In this document: positions 11,701 to 23,120 of the stretch, piece after piece | Layout of the letters: every line of letters begins with the position of its first letter | Numbering within the stretch: the stretch's first letter is position 1 | NCBI GenBank assembly: GCA_033675265.1 | Contig: JAUJYZ010000245.1 | Span: forward strand, 464,001-528,000 | DNA from: Actinostola sp. cb2023 | Taxonomy: Eukaryota; Cnidaria; Anthozoa; Actiniaria; Actinostolidae | Direction: 5' to 3' | DNA length: 64,000 bases | The notes under the pieces: generated by a model | Seen by the model: only the letters and a program-made list of their open reading frames with translations | Told to the model about the DNA's origin: nothing | Database searches by the model: none | Position numbers and translations under genes: made by a program

Positions 11701-14700
11701 AGTATATACCACACAAGTGAATACATGTACATTAGTACTTTTCGTGCGCTCTGATTGGCTACGCAATTTCGGAATATCCTTGGCTATTCACCTCCGAGCA
11801 AAACAAGATGGCTTCGCATTTCGCGAGCGGCTTGGTAAATATCCACCACTACATTTGTACTCACCTCCACTTTGGGGAATAATATTGAAACTACAATACA
11901 TGTATACTGTGGTTTCAGGTTGTCAAGAATGTCTTGATATCATTAGCAAACCACGATGCATACTACACTGTCTTCAATGACTTCATTCGTGTAAACCCTG
12001 AATTACTTGACGAATACAACCATGGTCTCTTACAACACACATGGAGAGCCATCCTGGACTTCAGCAACAAGAACAGATGGTTTAAGAGAAGAATGAATGC
12101 ATTAAAGTAAGTGTCGTAGAGATTTGTGTCACCCTTTTGGGAAGTGAATAAGCAAAAATGTCTATAGCTACATCTATATGACTGTATAAAGAACTCTGGG
12201 AATAATGTTTTTCAATTTTATCTGTTGCTTTCTGAAGAAGATGAAGAGTGATAAATGAATGCAGTCCCTATGCATACATGTAATTGTCTCCACTAAAAAC
12301 ACTGAATTGTCTGGCAGAATAATAATAATATAAAAATAATAATAATAACTTTATTAAAAACAATTAAAGTGTCATTGAAGAAATCTAGCTTACAACAAAA
12401 TGAGTGGGAAGTTTAAATAAATTCGCAGAAAACAATAAAACTACTGTTCCAGACACCAGACACCAGACACCACCGTAGTTTGATGTCGTTAACCATCGTT
12501 TAAATATAGACGATCCTTTGAGTTTATTCAATGTTTTTTCTCCATCGTTGCAGGGATACCATGTGCTGGGATTCTGGTCCTAGTCTGACCGTAAAACGAG
12601 GCGATGTCCTGGGCAGTACCATGCAAAGGATTGGTCAGGTTCCTGGACATATACTACGACGTAGTATGAATGTGACGTTTGAAAACGAACCAGGTACTGC
12701 ACATGTAGTCACGCCTAGTTTTAGTACAAGAACACTTGCTAGTAATGAATGGTGACTTGATGGTCGGTTTGGCGGTGTTGTGGTGGTGGTCAAGATGGTG
12801 ATGATGATATTGATGATGATGTTGATGATGATAATGTTGATGATGATGTATGTTGGTGGTTTCGTTGGTGAGAAAGATGATGATGGTGATGATACATGTT
12901 GATGATGATGATGATGCATGTTGGTGGTTTCGTTGATGATGGTGATGAATTTCATTGCAGTCGTACTAGAGTGTAGTCTCTTTCACACTGAGCCGTTTCC
13001 CTTTGTCATGCAACGCTACTGCCAAGTTTTGAAGTTGCATTGCGTGATGCCAAAGGAAACACCTGCAAGTAGACTAACTATAGTGTTGATGATGATGATG
13101 ATGGTTGTGATGATGGACGATGATGATAGTTCTAGTGATAGTGATATCTTGACTCGCTCTGTAAAACATGAAGATATCGTTTGCTATCTCACAGGTATCT
13201 GCACTGGTCCAAAACGAGAATTCTTTGTGTGTTTCTGCAAAGACGCTGTGGAATCAAGTCGTGGTCTCTTTGTTGTAACTGACGACTGCCAGTACAGGTA
13301 ATACAGCATTTTATTATTACTCGGCGGGCTGCCTGTGGCACACCGAGTTGAAAAATGGGCTTTCTTTTTCTTATGGCCACAAATCGCCAACTGGGTACCA
13401 AAGCGCATGCGCTCTGTGCCGCTGAGGAAACCAAAGGCTCATTGATGAAGCCCGCTGAGTTAACGCTTATAGAGCGTGTTGTAACGTAAATGATATTCTA
13501 GTCAAAAGCGATAAATACTTAGGAAGGAAGTGGTCAATTACAAGGAGTAAAAAATTACAGTGACAGTTTGACTGCGAAATTTCAGTGGCACAACGGAATA
13601 TGCAAAGTTATTGCTTAGGAAAGCTCAGATTCATTCATAACTATTTCGTTTGCATTCTCTTGCAGTCCAGTGCCGAACGCGTATTTTTCCGCTTTTGTGC
13701 CTGAGGTCTCAGAACCCAAATCATCCTCTCCCAAAGAGTCGAAACAAGAAGTCAAACAAGAACCAACAAGTACCGATAAACAGATTGATGTCATAAGTGA
13801 AGAGTGTACGGACTCGGAGTTGCTCGCTGTCGATATAACAGATACTGTTGACTCTCTTGACGTCCTAGACGATTGTACTGATTCTGAATTGGTGACCGCG
13901 CTTGAGGCAGCCACGGATAGTGGTATATGTACGTCAAACGTCTCGTCATCACAACTCATACCATCACAAACGTCTAGTAGTACTACATCAACTGCAGGCA
14001 ATGAAGAGGCTATGGATTCCGACTCTGATGTTCATGGAACTACTTCAGAAGAGCCTTCATCTTCATATGCTGAGACGTCAAGTAGTCAGGAATCGCAAGT
14101 AGATGACGACAGCCAGAGCTCGAATAACCAACCTGATGAAAATACTTGGATTTCATGTGTGGTAACTATCTACTTTCCATTCCTTCCCTTTTCATTCGTT
14201 GCCATTCCTTTCCATTCCTTTCCATCCCTACCTTTTCCATTCCTTTCCATTCCATTCCTTTCCATCCCTACCCTTTCCATTCCATTCCATTCTGTTCCAT
14301 CCCTACCCTTTCCATTCCTTCCCTTTTCTTTCCATTCATTTTCTTTCCATTCCTTCTCTTTTCTTTCCTTTCCATCCCTACCCTTTCCATCCCTACCCTT
14401 TCCATTCCTTTCCATCCCTACCCTTTCCATTCGTTTCCATCCCTACCCTTTCCATTCCTTTCCATCCCTACCCTTTCCATTCCATTCCTTTCCATCCCTA
14501 CCCTTTCCATTCCTTTCCATCCCTACCCTTTCCATTCCATTCCTTTCCATCCCTATCCTTTCCATTCCTTTCCATCCTTACCCTTTCCATTCCTTTCCTT
14601 TCCATCCCTACCCTTTCCATTCCGTTCCATCCCTACCCTTTCCATTCCTTCCCTTTTCTTTCCATTCCTTTTCTTTCCATTCCTTCTCTTTTCTTTCCTT

Positions 14701-17700
14701 TCCATTCCTACCCTTTCCATTCCTTTCCATCCCTACCCTTTCCATTCCTTTCCATCCCTACCCTTTCCATTCCTTTCCATCCCTACCCTTTCCATTCCAT
14801 TCATTTCCATTCCTTTCCATCCCTACCCTTTCCATTCCGTTCCTTTCCATCCCTACCCTTTCCATTCCTTTCCATTCCGTTCCATCCCTACCCTTTCCAT
14901 TCCTTCCCTTTTCTTTCCATTCCTTTTCTTTCCATTCCTTCTCTTTTCTTTCCTTTCCATCCCTACCCTTCCATTCCTTTCCATCCCTACCCTTTCCATT
15001 CGTTTCCATCCCTACCCATTCCTTTCCATCCCTACCCTTTCCATTCCTTTCCTTTCCATCCCTACCCTTTCCATTCCTTTCCATTCCGTTCCATCCCTAC
15101 CCTTTCCATTCCTTCCCTTTTCTTTCCATTCCATTTCTTTCCATTCCTTCTCTTTTCTTTCCATTCCTTTCCATCCCTACCCTTTCCATTCCTTTCCATC
15201 CCTACCCTTTCCATTCCTTTCCATCCCTACCCATTCCTTTCCATCCCTACCCTTTCCATTCCTTTCCATCCCTACCCTACCCTTTCCATCCCTACCCTAC
15301 CCTTTCCATCCCTACCCATTCCATTCCTTTCCATCCCTACCCATTCCATTCCGTTCCATCCCTACCCTTTCCATTCCTTCCCTTTTCTTTCCATTCCTTT
15401 TCTTTCCATTCCTTCTCTTTTCTTTCCTTTCCATCCCTACCCTTTCCATTCCTTTCCATCCCTACCCTACCCTTTCCATCCCTACCCATTCCATTCCTTT
15501 CCATCCCTACCCATTCCATTCCGTTCCATCCCTACCCTTTCCATTCCTTCCCTTTTCTTTCCATTCCTTTTCTTTCCATTCCTTCTCTTTTCTTTCCTTT
15601 CCATCCCTACCCTTTCCATTCCTTTCCATCCCTACCCTACCCTTTCCATCCCTACCCATTCCTTTCCATCCCTACCCTTTCCATTCCTTTCCATCCCTAC
15701 CCTTTCCATTCCTTTCCTTTCCATCCCTACCCTTTCCATTCCATTCCGTTCCATCCCTACCCTTTCCATTCCTTCCCTTTTCTTTCCATTCCATTTCTTT
15801 CCATTCCTTCTCTTTTCTTTCCATTCCTTTCCATCCCTACCCTTTCCATTCCTTTCCATCCCTACCCTTTCCATTCCATTCCTTTCCATCCCTACCCTTT
15901 CCATTCCTTTCCATCCCTACCCTACCCTTTCCATTCCTTTCCATCCCTACCCATTCCATTCCTTTCCATCCCTACCCATTCCATTCCGTTCCATCCCTAC
16001 CCTTTCCATTCCTTCCCTTTTCTTTCCATTCCTTTTCTTTCCATTCCTTCTCTTTTCTTTCCTTTCCATCCCTACCCTTTCCATTCCTTTCCATCCCTAC
16101 CCTTTCCATTCGTTTCCATCCCTACCCATTCCTTTCCATCCCTACCCTTTCCATTCCTTTCCTTTCCATCCCTACCCTTTCCATTCCTTTCCATTCCGTT
16201 CCATCCCTACCCTTTCCATTCCTTCCCTTTTCTTTCCATTCCATTTCTTTCCATTCCTTCTCTTTTCTTTCCATTCCTTTCCATCCCTACCCTTTCCATT
16301 CCTTTCCATCCCTACCCTTTCCATTCCTTTCCATCCCTACCCTTTCCATTCCATTCCTTTCCATCCCTACCCTTTCCATTCCTTTCCATCCCTACCCATT
16401 CCATTCCTTTCCATCCCTACCCATTCCATTCCGTTCCATCCCTACCCTTTCCATTCCTTGCCTTTTCTTCCCATTCCTTTTCTTTCCATTCCTTCTCTTT
16501 TCTTTCCTTTCCATCCCTACCCTTTTCATTCGTTTCCATCCCTACCCATTCCTTTCCATCCCTACCCTTTCCATTCCTTTCCATCCCTACCCTTTCCATT
16601 CCTTTCCATCCCTACCCTTTCCATTCCTTTCCATCCCTACCCTTTCCATTCCATTCCGTTCCATCCCTACCCTTTCCATTCCTTCCCTTTTCTTTCCATT
16701 CCTTTTCTTTCCATTCCTTCTCTTTTCTTTCCATTCCTTTCCATCCCTACCCTTTCCATTTCTTTCCATCCCTACCCTTTCCATTCCTTTCCATCCCTAC
16801 CCTTTCCATTCCTTTCCATCCCTACCCTTTCCATTCCATTCCGTTCCATCCCTACCCTTTCCATTCCTTCCCTTTTCTTTCCATTCCTTTTCTTTCCATT
16901 CCTTCTCTTTTCTTTCCATTCCTTTCCATCCCTACCCTTTCCATTCCTTTCCATCCCTACCCTTTCCATTCCTTTCCATACCTACCCTTTCCATTCCTTT
17001 CCATCCCTACCCTTTCCATTCCATTCCTTTCCATCCCCACCCTTTCCATTCCTTTCCATCCCTACCCTACCCTTTCCATTCCTTTCCATCCCTACCCTTT
17101 CCATTCCTTTCCATCCCTACCCTTTCCATTCCATTCCTTTCCATCCCTACCCTTTCCATTCCTTTCCATCCCTACCCTTTCCATTCCTTTCCATCCCTAC
17201 CCTACCCTTTCCTTTCCATCCCTACCCTTTCCATCCCTACCCTACCCTTTCCATTCCTTTCCATCCCTACCCTTTCCATTCCTTTCCATCCCTACCCTAC
17301 CCTTTCCATTCCTTTCCATCCCTACCCTTTCCATTCCTTTTCTTTCTTTGACAATAATCATAGCAGTAAAATAATAACTCAACGATCAATGTTTATTTCA
17401 CAGGGAAAGAAAGAGGTCGTCGTCACTAGTATCGCTCTTCGTTCCAAGATGAAACAACTTCGTTTAATCGGGCGTCTTGTTGGCTCGGCCATTTGCCAAG
17501 ACATGCTACTGAACTTTCATCTCTCAAAACCCTTCGTCAAACAGGTAAACAAACACAACGACAGAAAAACACAAAAATAGATTTACAGCTGATTCTCAGT
17601 AGCCCATGTAAGCCTAATGTACGTCTCTCAGACAGACATCTGTAGGGGCCTTGAATTCATTCCGGTTTGTTATTTTAATAACTGAAGCACTAGTTCGGTC

Positions 17701-18663
17701 TAGATTGGCCTGGAAATCAGAGACCTGGGGTGCTTACCATTTACTCGGAAAAACCGGAAATTCCGGTTTGAAAAAAAAGGTATGTGTCATTCCGATCGGA
17801 AAATTCCGGAAAACTCGGTCTAATGGTACACGCGTCTACGGAAAAAAAGTAAAGAGCGGGAAAAGTGGATTACCTCAATCGCTAGACCGAGTTTTCCGAA
17901 ACTTTCCGATCGGAATGACACATACCATTCGTTTTTCCAACCGGAATTTCCGGTTTTTCCGAGTAAATGGTAAGCACCCCTGGTGTCAAGGTTGTGTGCA
18001 TCCTGTTGGTGTTCAAGATGGCGGATATACTTGAGTGATTTTAGTTTATCTATTCCTCGTTGCACTCCACCGTCACTACTGTCCCTTGACTACTCCGTTG
18101 GGCTACCCCGTCACGTCTGACACCTCTCCAAGACGGATAATGATCTCTGCAGTACCGTGTTCTTCTATTCAAGGATATCCGACCGATAGCCCTAGCCAGT
18201 CATTGAACAACCGAGACCATGTCTTTTCAAGGTCCAAATTCCGACTGTAGCTTATGTTTTATCTGTCCACTATTCTAGGTTCTTGGGATCCCTTTGTCTC
18301 ACCCTGACGACCTGGCCTCATTTGACCACCAGCTGCACCAAAATATGGTGATCTGGGTCCAAGATAACAGTGTCAACGACCTTGACCTTCCCTTCAGTTT
18401 CGACGCTCTCAATCCCTGGACAGACAAGCCTGTAACGGTGAACTTATCTGACGATGAAAATAAGACGGTGGACGATACGAATAAGGTGATTATTATTCTT
18501 AGCAGTCTTGTTGCATCATCATAAAATCCCATAACACGATTATGAACATGTAATCCACGAGTTATAGGGATGACATTGGGACAATTTTGGGATCACTCAC
18601 TCACTCGACTGTAAAGGTAACTTTCATTACGTTGCCGCTGAAGTGCATCGCAGGCTCACAACT

Positions 18664-18694
<31 letters not shown>

Positions 18695-21600
18695 TGGTAA
18701 TCCACGAGTAGGCCAACGGATGCCTTTGATCTTTAAAAGTGATGTATGTTGTTGTTGTAGTTGTAGTTGTTGTATCGATTCTCGTTTTCTCTTTCCAGCA
18801 CGAGTATATCAAACTAGTTTCGCAGTATAAGTTGGAAACGTTCATCGAGAAAGAAGTGGAAGAATTCAGGACGGGACTAAACGAGGTGAGGTGTGGTTAT
18901 CATCGCATGTTTAACATAACAACCCGTTCCCTTGGTTATTACTCACCGAATATGTCTGTGTGAAATTATCGTCACTGTTATCCGTGAAATAGAGTCGTTT
19001 TCGTACGAGTGGGAAACCTACGGTACCTTGACACTTAAATGGCTTCCTTTCTGAACCAATCAAAAAGCGCCTACGGTACCTTGACACTTAAATGGCTTCC
19101 TTTCTGAACCAATCAAAAAGCGCCTACGGTACCTTGACACTTAAATGGCTTCCTTTCTGAACCAATCAAAAAGCGCCTACGGTACCTTGCCACTTAAATG
19201 GCTTCCTTTCTGAACCAATCAAAAAGCGCCTACGGTACCTTGACACTTAAATGGCTTCCTTTCTGAACCAATCAAAAAGCGACTACGGTACCTTGACACT
19301 TAAGGTGGTTCCAGCATAATGAATGACCTGTTTGCCGTATTTTTTAACTCGCTCGCTCCGCGTCAATATTGCTTGGATTTTATTATGCTTAACTTAAGTC
19401 ACGTAACAACCGATAGGTCCAAATATTGACAACACAAATATGAACTGGTGATTTCGGCTCGAACAATTTTCTTCTTACCTCGTCAGAACATCACTATGGA
19501 CCATAAAAGGTCGTTCACGAAGTTTAAAAAAAATCGTACGATGAAAAACCGTTTGGCAGCAGTTTTAGTGAAAATAGTGTCGTTTGAATATCAGCTGGCA
19601 TTCACAAACGCGGCTTACAATGATAATTTTGAATAACACTTCCAAAAGCAGAATAGTTGAATTAGTATTTGTGTTTTAGTGAAAATAGCATAATAAAATC
19701 CAAGCAATATTGACGCGGAGCGAGCGAGTTAAAAAATACGGCAAACCGGTCAAAATGGCTTCTTTTCTGAACCAATCAAAAAGCGCCTACGGTGTCTTGA
19801 CACTTAAATGGCTTCCTTTTTGAACCAATCAAAAAAGCGCCTACGGTACCTTGACACTGAAATGGCTTCCTTTCTGAACCAATCAAATTAGCGCCTACGG
19901 TACCTTGACACTTAAATGGCTTCCTTTCTGAACCAATCAAAAAGCGTGCAGATGCATCTCATCCAATCAAAACGACTACTTAAGCAGTAGCTATAGAAAT
20001 GAAGCCCAGAAAGAAATCCTGAGACTTCAACGGGATTTGTACCCACGAACCTTCGCGATACCAGTAACTAGTTGCCATAGTAACTGCTTAAGTTAATCGT
20101 TCATTATTTTATCGGCAGTTCGTACAACATCTTCGTCATTTATAAACAACACAACGTTGATAATAATAATAATCTTTAATAAACACTAAAGTGTTATTTC
20201 AGGAGCCCATAAGTAGGAGCCTCCATCTACCGTACTGGGTTTGTGAGACGACCTGTGACCGGATCAGGCTATTTTTAGAACACCTTTTCCCGCGAACTAA
20301 TCATCAATCAATAGGAATCCCTCATGGGAATTAAACATAGCCAATCAGCATCAATGAGGTAGATGATTTGTGTTTATTTGTGATATATGAACAAAGTGGC
20401 GGACGAAGAAATTGGCGAAATTGAAGAAACTGAAAGTGAAGAACTAGTGATAGTTTCAGTGACTCTTTTGCAGAGTTTAGTACTTCATCGGAAAGTGATC
20501 AAGAGTCTTCAAGTTCGTATTCTGTTTCTCAAGGAACTAAAAAAACATCAAATAGTAAACCTACCAAGCCAAAAGCTAGAAACTCCGTAACAAAACCGAA
20601 ATCAAAAATCCCTGGTGTTAAAATTTCGCGGCAAAACTGGTGTTCTAAAAATAGCCTGATCCGGTCACAGGTCGTCTCACGAATACATCCCAGATGGAGG
20701 CTCCTACTTATGGGCTCCTGGTCATTTACACTAATTATAAAATGTACAAAACGTTTAAAAATAGAAAACTACGGTATATAATATGATGTTGGTGGTCTTT
20801 TTCAGGTTATACCACGTGATCTACTGTCCTTTTTTACCGCCGATGAGTTTTCTCTTCTCTTGAATGGCGTAACCAAGATTGACGTTGAAGACTGGAAGCA
20901 GAACACACTTGTAAGTACTACTGACATGGCCGCAGCGAACTGACTGCGAACAGCCCCTCTACTGTCTCTTTTCACTAAAACAGGAGGAAAGGAAAGAGTT
21001 CGTTGGTCTAATGTCTTTTCCCCCTCCCATGATTCCTTGCGCACCTAGCGTAGCTCAGTTGCGTAGCTTGGTGGTCTGGAAGGGGATTGGGAAGGGGAAG
21101 GGGGAGGGGGAGAGGGAAAAGGATGGAGGAGGGGGATTGGGGAAGAGAAGGGGAGGGGGAAGGGGAGCCAGACCGCCAGGCTACGCCTAACGTTAAAGAA
21201 TAACTGAAGCCTAAATTTATCTTAAGATAAAAACAAAGAGAATGTTGTGTACATTCATTTTCTAAACGAATTTCCAATTGTTTTTATTTTTATGGAGAAA
21301 TATTTTACTATACCCCATAAACGACGGTAAAACGACAAAATGGCGGATGATATTTCATATTGAACGTAAATTATAATGATATCTAAGAAAGATGTACACA
21401 AATTAATAGTCAAGTTAATGCTAATATAAGATATCTAACTTTCTTGAGAAAATAAATTTTGTCTTCAGTTCTCCTTTAAGGACTGGGTATGAGTCAGGTA
21501 GAAAGTTAGCTCGATGTGTTGATCCCTTGTATCTCTCAGTCCTCAGGCTTCGCGATCGGCAGTCAGATAATCACGTGGTTCTGGGACATTGTCTCGAAGC

Positions 21601-23120
21601 TCAAGGAAGAAGAGAAGGCTTTGCTGCTGAAGTTTTCCACGGGATCTCCTTGCGTTCCTTTGGGTGGATTCGCTAACTTACGGGTTAGGTCTTGTTTGTC
21701 TTCGTCGTCGTTGTTGTTGTTGTTGTCGTTTCTGTTGTTTATCTTCGTCGTTGCTGTTGTTGTTGTTGTTGTTGTTGTTTGCGACGTCGTATTTGTTACT
21801 GTTGTTGTTGCGCCTTCTGCTGCTTCTATTGTTACATCGCTAGCTGTTGATGCTGATGTTTTTGTCGTTATGTGTATGGTGCTGCATGGCTACTGTTGTT
21901 GTTGTCGTCGTCGACGTTTCTGTTGCTGTTGTCGTTTCTGTTGTTGTTGTTGTTGTCGTTTCTGTTGTCGTTGTTGCTGTTGTCGTTGTTGTTGATGATA
22001 TTGTTTGTCGTAATGGTGTTGCATGGCTACTGTTGTCTTCGTCGTTTCTGTTGCTGTTGTCGTTTCTGTTGTTGTTGCTGTTGTCGTTGTTGTTGATGAT
22101 GTTTTTCTCGTAATGGTGTTGCATGGCTACTGTTGTCTTCGTCGTTTCTGTTGTTGTTGTCGTTTCTGTTGTTGTTTTGTTGTTGCTGTTGTCGTTTCTG
22201 TTGTCGTTGTTACTGATGTTGTTGTTGATGATGTTTTTCTCGTAATGGTGTTGCATGGCTACTGTTGTCTTCGTCGTTTCTGTTGCTGTTGTCGTTTCTG
22301 TTGTTGGCGTTTTTGTTGTTGTCGTTGTTACTGATGTTGTCGTTGTTGTTGATGATATTGTTTGTCGTAATGGTGTTGCATGGCTACTGTTGTCTTCGTC
22401 GTTTCTGTTGCTGTTGTCGTTTCTGTTGTTGTTGTTGTTGTTGTTGTTGTTGATGTTTTTGTCATTGTTATGTATATGGTGCTGCATGGCTACTGTTGTT
22501 GTTGTTGTCGGCGACGTTTCTGTTGCTGTTGATGATATTGTTTGTCGTATTGGTGTTGCATGGCTACTGTTGTCTTCGTCGTTTCTGTTGCTGTTGATGA
22601 TATTGTTTGTCGTAATGGTGCTGCATGGCTACTGTTGTCTTCGTCGTTTCTGTTGCTGTTGTCGTTTCTATTGTTATTGTTGTTGTTGTTGTTGTTGATG
22701 ATGTTTTTGTCGTAATGGTGCTGCATGGCTGCTGTTGTTGTCGTTTCTGTTGTCGTCGTTGTTATTTGTGACATTGATGTTGTTTTACCTTGACTATAAT
22801 GATAATATAATGACAATATTCATCGTACTACCTATTCTACAGGGTTATAGCGGACCAAACTTGTTCACAATCAGCAAACACTTTGGAAAGAACAAGGTAA
22901 CGTGAATATGACGTCATGTCTTGGTGCTGCAATGCATCATGGACTCGCAGGTCTATAACGAGCTTTTGCGTATAAATACCACGTGTTTTCATTTCAGATC
23001 CCCGAAGCTGCGACGTGCTTCAACTTACTAAAGCTGACTGATTACGACAGTGAGAAAGAACTTCGTGAAAAACTTCTCATTGCCATCAGGCATGGCTCAG
23101 AAGGCTTTTCGTTCTCTTGA
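5789..23120 (+). CDS. ankyrin-repeat HECT-type E3 ubiquitin ligase (1414 aa, 16 exons)
   Basis: Exons: 5789-6186, 7667-9185, 9508-9703, 10400-10488, 10777-11031, 11919-12106, 12554-12693, 13195-13297, 13666-14161, 17404-17544, 18279-18485, 18799-18885, 20806-20910, 21540-21683, 22843-22896, 22998-23120. All join in frame with GT-AG introns (4245 nt). Residues 1-475 are charged and Ser-rich, with acidic runs (FINDDDDGEEEDED), Lys-rich likely nuclear signals and an SIM-like NFVVSDAE. Ankyrin repeats span about 476-800 (SALHLAALNGNAEIVQLLL, DFTPLMYACESGN, TSPLHLAAMAGSTECVQLLL). The HECT domain is about 890-1414: CTGPKREFF, LRLIGRLVGSAICQ, VPLGGFANL, and the thioester Cys1381 in AATCFNLLKL, 34 residues from the end. 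It should transfer ubiquitin from an E2 to substrates bound by the ankyrin part. HACE1 shares ankyrin plus HECT but is shorter (about 900 aa) and lacks the acidic N-terminus; the C-terminal tail also differs, so I give no symbol. Exon 9 adds a disordered loop of about 150 residues in the HECT N-lobe. Confidence 0.92.
6201..6937. mobile_element. MITE with nested inverted repeats, in intron 1 of the ankyrin-HECT gene
   Basis: The ends are inverted: AGTCCAGAACTG at 6201-6212 and CAGTTCTGGACT at 6926-6937. A second, longer inverted pair lies inside, about 6304-6350 against 6806-6860, around GCATGCGTCACCACATCC. The direct repeat AGTAATACAGT flanks the element (6190-6200 and 6938-6948). The right copy runs into the Tigger-like element, so the true duplication may be only AGTAATAC. 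It carries no transposase. Confidence 0.75.
6945..7447. mobile_element. Tigger/pogo-like MITE with TA target duplication
   Basis: Termini CAGTGGAACCTTTATATAA (left) and, reverse-complemented, CAGTGGAACCTCTATATAA (right) match the known TcMar-Tigger end pattern CAGTNGAACCTC. TA dinucleotides flank it (6943-6944 and 7448-7449). The right subterminal region is made of 18 bp units ending in AATAGAGG: GTGTCCGCTGAATAGAGG then GTGGACGCATAATAGAGG. An internal inverted pair lies near the left end (TATATAACGGCCACC against GTCGTTATATAAAGGTGGCC). No intact transposase; a frame at 7123-7365 has no visible DDE signature. It is inserted directly beside the preceding MITE. Confidence 0.85.
9723..10150. mobile_element. 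foldback MITE in intron 3 of the ankyrin-HECT gene
   Basis: Ends TTAAAGTGCCTATGAA and TTCATAGGCACTTTAA (right end with one extra T-rich stretch) are inverted. A second inverted pair lies near the centre around CATAAGTTGTG and CACAACTTATG. No coding sequence. TTAA at both ends could be the target duplication. Confidence 0.7.
14165..17345. repeat. 3.2 kb pyrimidine satellite filling an intron in the HECT region
   Basis: The plus strand is almost pure C/T plus scattered A, built from TTTCCATTCC and TTTCCATCCCTACCC in mixed order. A roughly 50 bp module with CCCTTTTCTTTCCATTC recurs about a dozen times at spacings of roughly 170-340 bp, giving higher-order structure. It occupies nearly all of the intron between exons 9 and 10 (14162-17403). 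It creates three very long stop-free frames rich in Phe, Pro, Ser, His, Leu and Ile, which are artefacts. Confidence 0.95.
17727..17980. mobile_element. foldback MITE in intron 10 of the ankyrin-HECT gene
   Basis: GGGGTGCTTACCATTTACTC at the left is answered by GAGTAAATGGTAAGCACCCC at the right, and the inverted similarity continues inward with CCGGAAATTCCGG and TTCCGATCGGAA palindromes. The sequence CCTGG occurs at both edges and may be the target duplication. No coding capacity. Confidence 0.8.
18666..18694. repeat. 29-base G homopolymer in intron 11
   Basis: An uninterrupted run of G in the intron at 18486-18798. Such runs can form G-quadruplexes and are prone to length error in sequencing. 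Confidence 0.9.
19017..19948. repeat. 53 bp tandem array, interrupted by a foldback element
   Basis: Units of 53 bp beginning CCTACGGTACCTTGACACTT and containing GAACCAATCAAAAAGCG repeat about five and a half times at 19017-19310 and about three and a half times at 19755-19948. The insert at about 19305-19752 lies between them. The array lies in the intron between exons 12 and 13 of the ankyrin-HECT gene. A diverged relative with CAAATGGCTTTCC and GGACCAATCA is seen once near 40150. Confidence 0.92.
19325..19751. mobile_element. foldback element inserted in the 53 bp array
   Basis: GACCTGTTTGCCGTATTTTT at the left is inverted at the right (AAAAATACGGCAAACCGGTC, one mismatch). The arms extend about 65 bp to AAGCAATATTGACGCGGAGC. 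It splits one 53 bp unit, so it inserted after the array had formed. The central part has no recognisable coding sequence. Confidence 0.8.
20200..20720. mobile_element. transposon remnant with about 90 bp terminal inverted repeats
   Basis: The ends CAGGAGCCCATAAGTAGGAG and CTCCTACTTATGGGCTCCTG are inverted, with similarity continuing to CCTGTGACCGGATCAGGC and AAAAATAGCCTGATCCGG inside. The interior (20387-20650) begins MNKVADEEIGEIEETESEE. After a shift of frame it reads as a Ser/Glu-rich then Lys-rich stretch with FSTSSESDQESSSS. This resembles the acidic N-terminal segment of a transposase, for example of piggyBac type, but no catalytic part is left. Family assignment is tentative. Confidence 0.65.
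21690..22790. repeat. GTT/GTC-rich minisatellite
   Basis: About 1.1 kb of TGTTGTTGTC-type triplets in a larger repeated frame containing GGTGTTGCATGGCTACTG and TTCGTCGTTTCTGTTG, recurring every 100-120 bp. It fills most of the intron between exons 14 and 15 of the ankyrin-HECT gene. The cysteine/valine-rich and asparagine/threonine-rich open frames on the two strands are repeat translations. Confidence 0.92.

Noticed and set aside
13670..17580. Open frames of 1234, 1144 and 1050 residues on the plus strand (and shorter ones on minus)
   Set aside because: They are the pyrimidine satellite read in three frames. Only the first about 490 bases of the longest are real (exon 9) and 17404-17544 is exon 10; clear splice sites exclude the rest.
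21840..22698. Asn/Thr-rich minus-strand and Cys/Val-rich plus-strand frames
   Set aside because: GTT/GTC triplet minisatellite within an intron.
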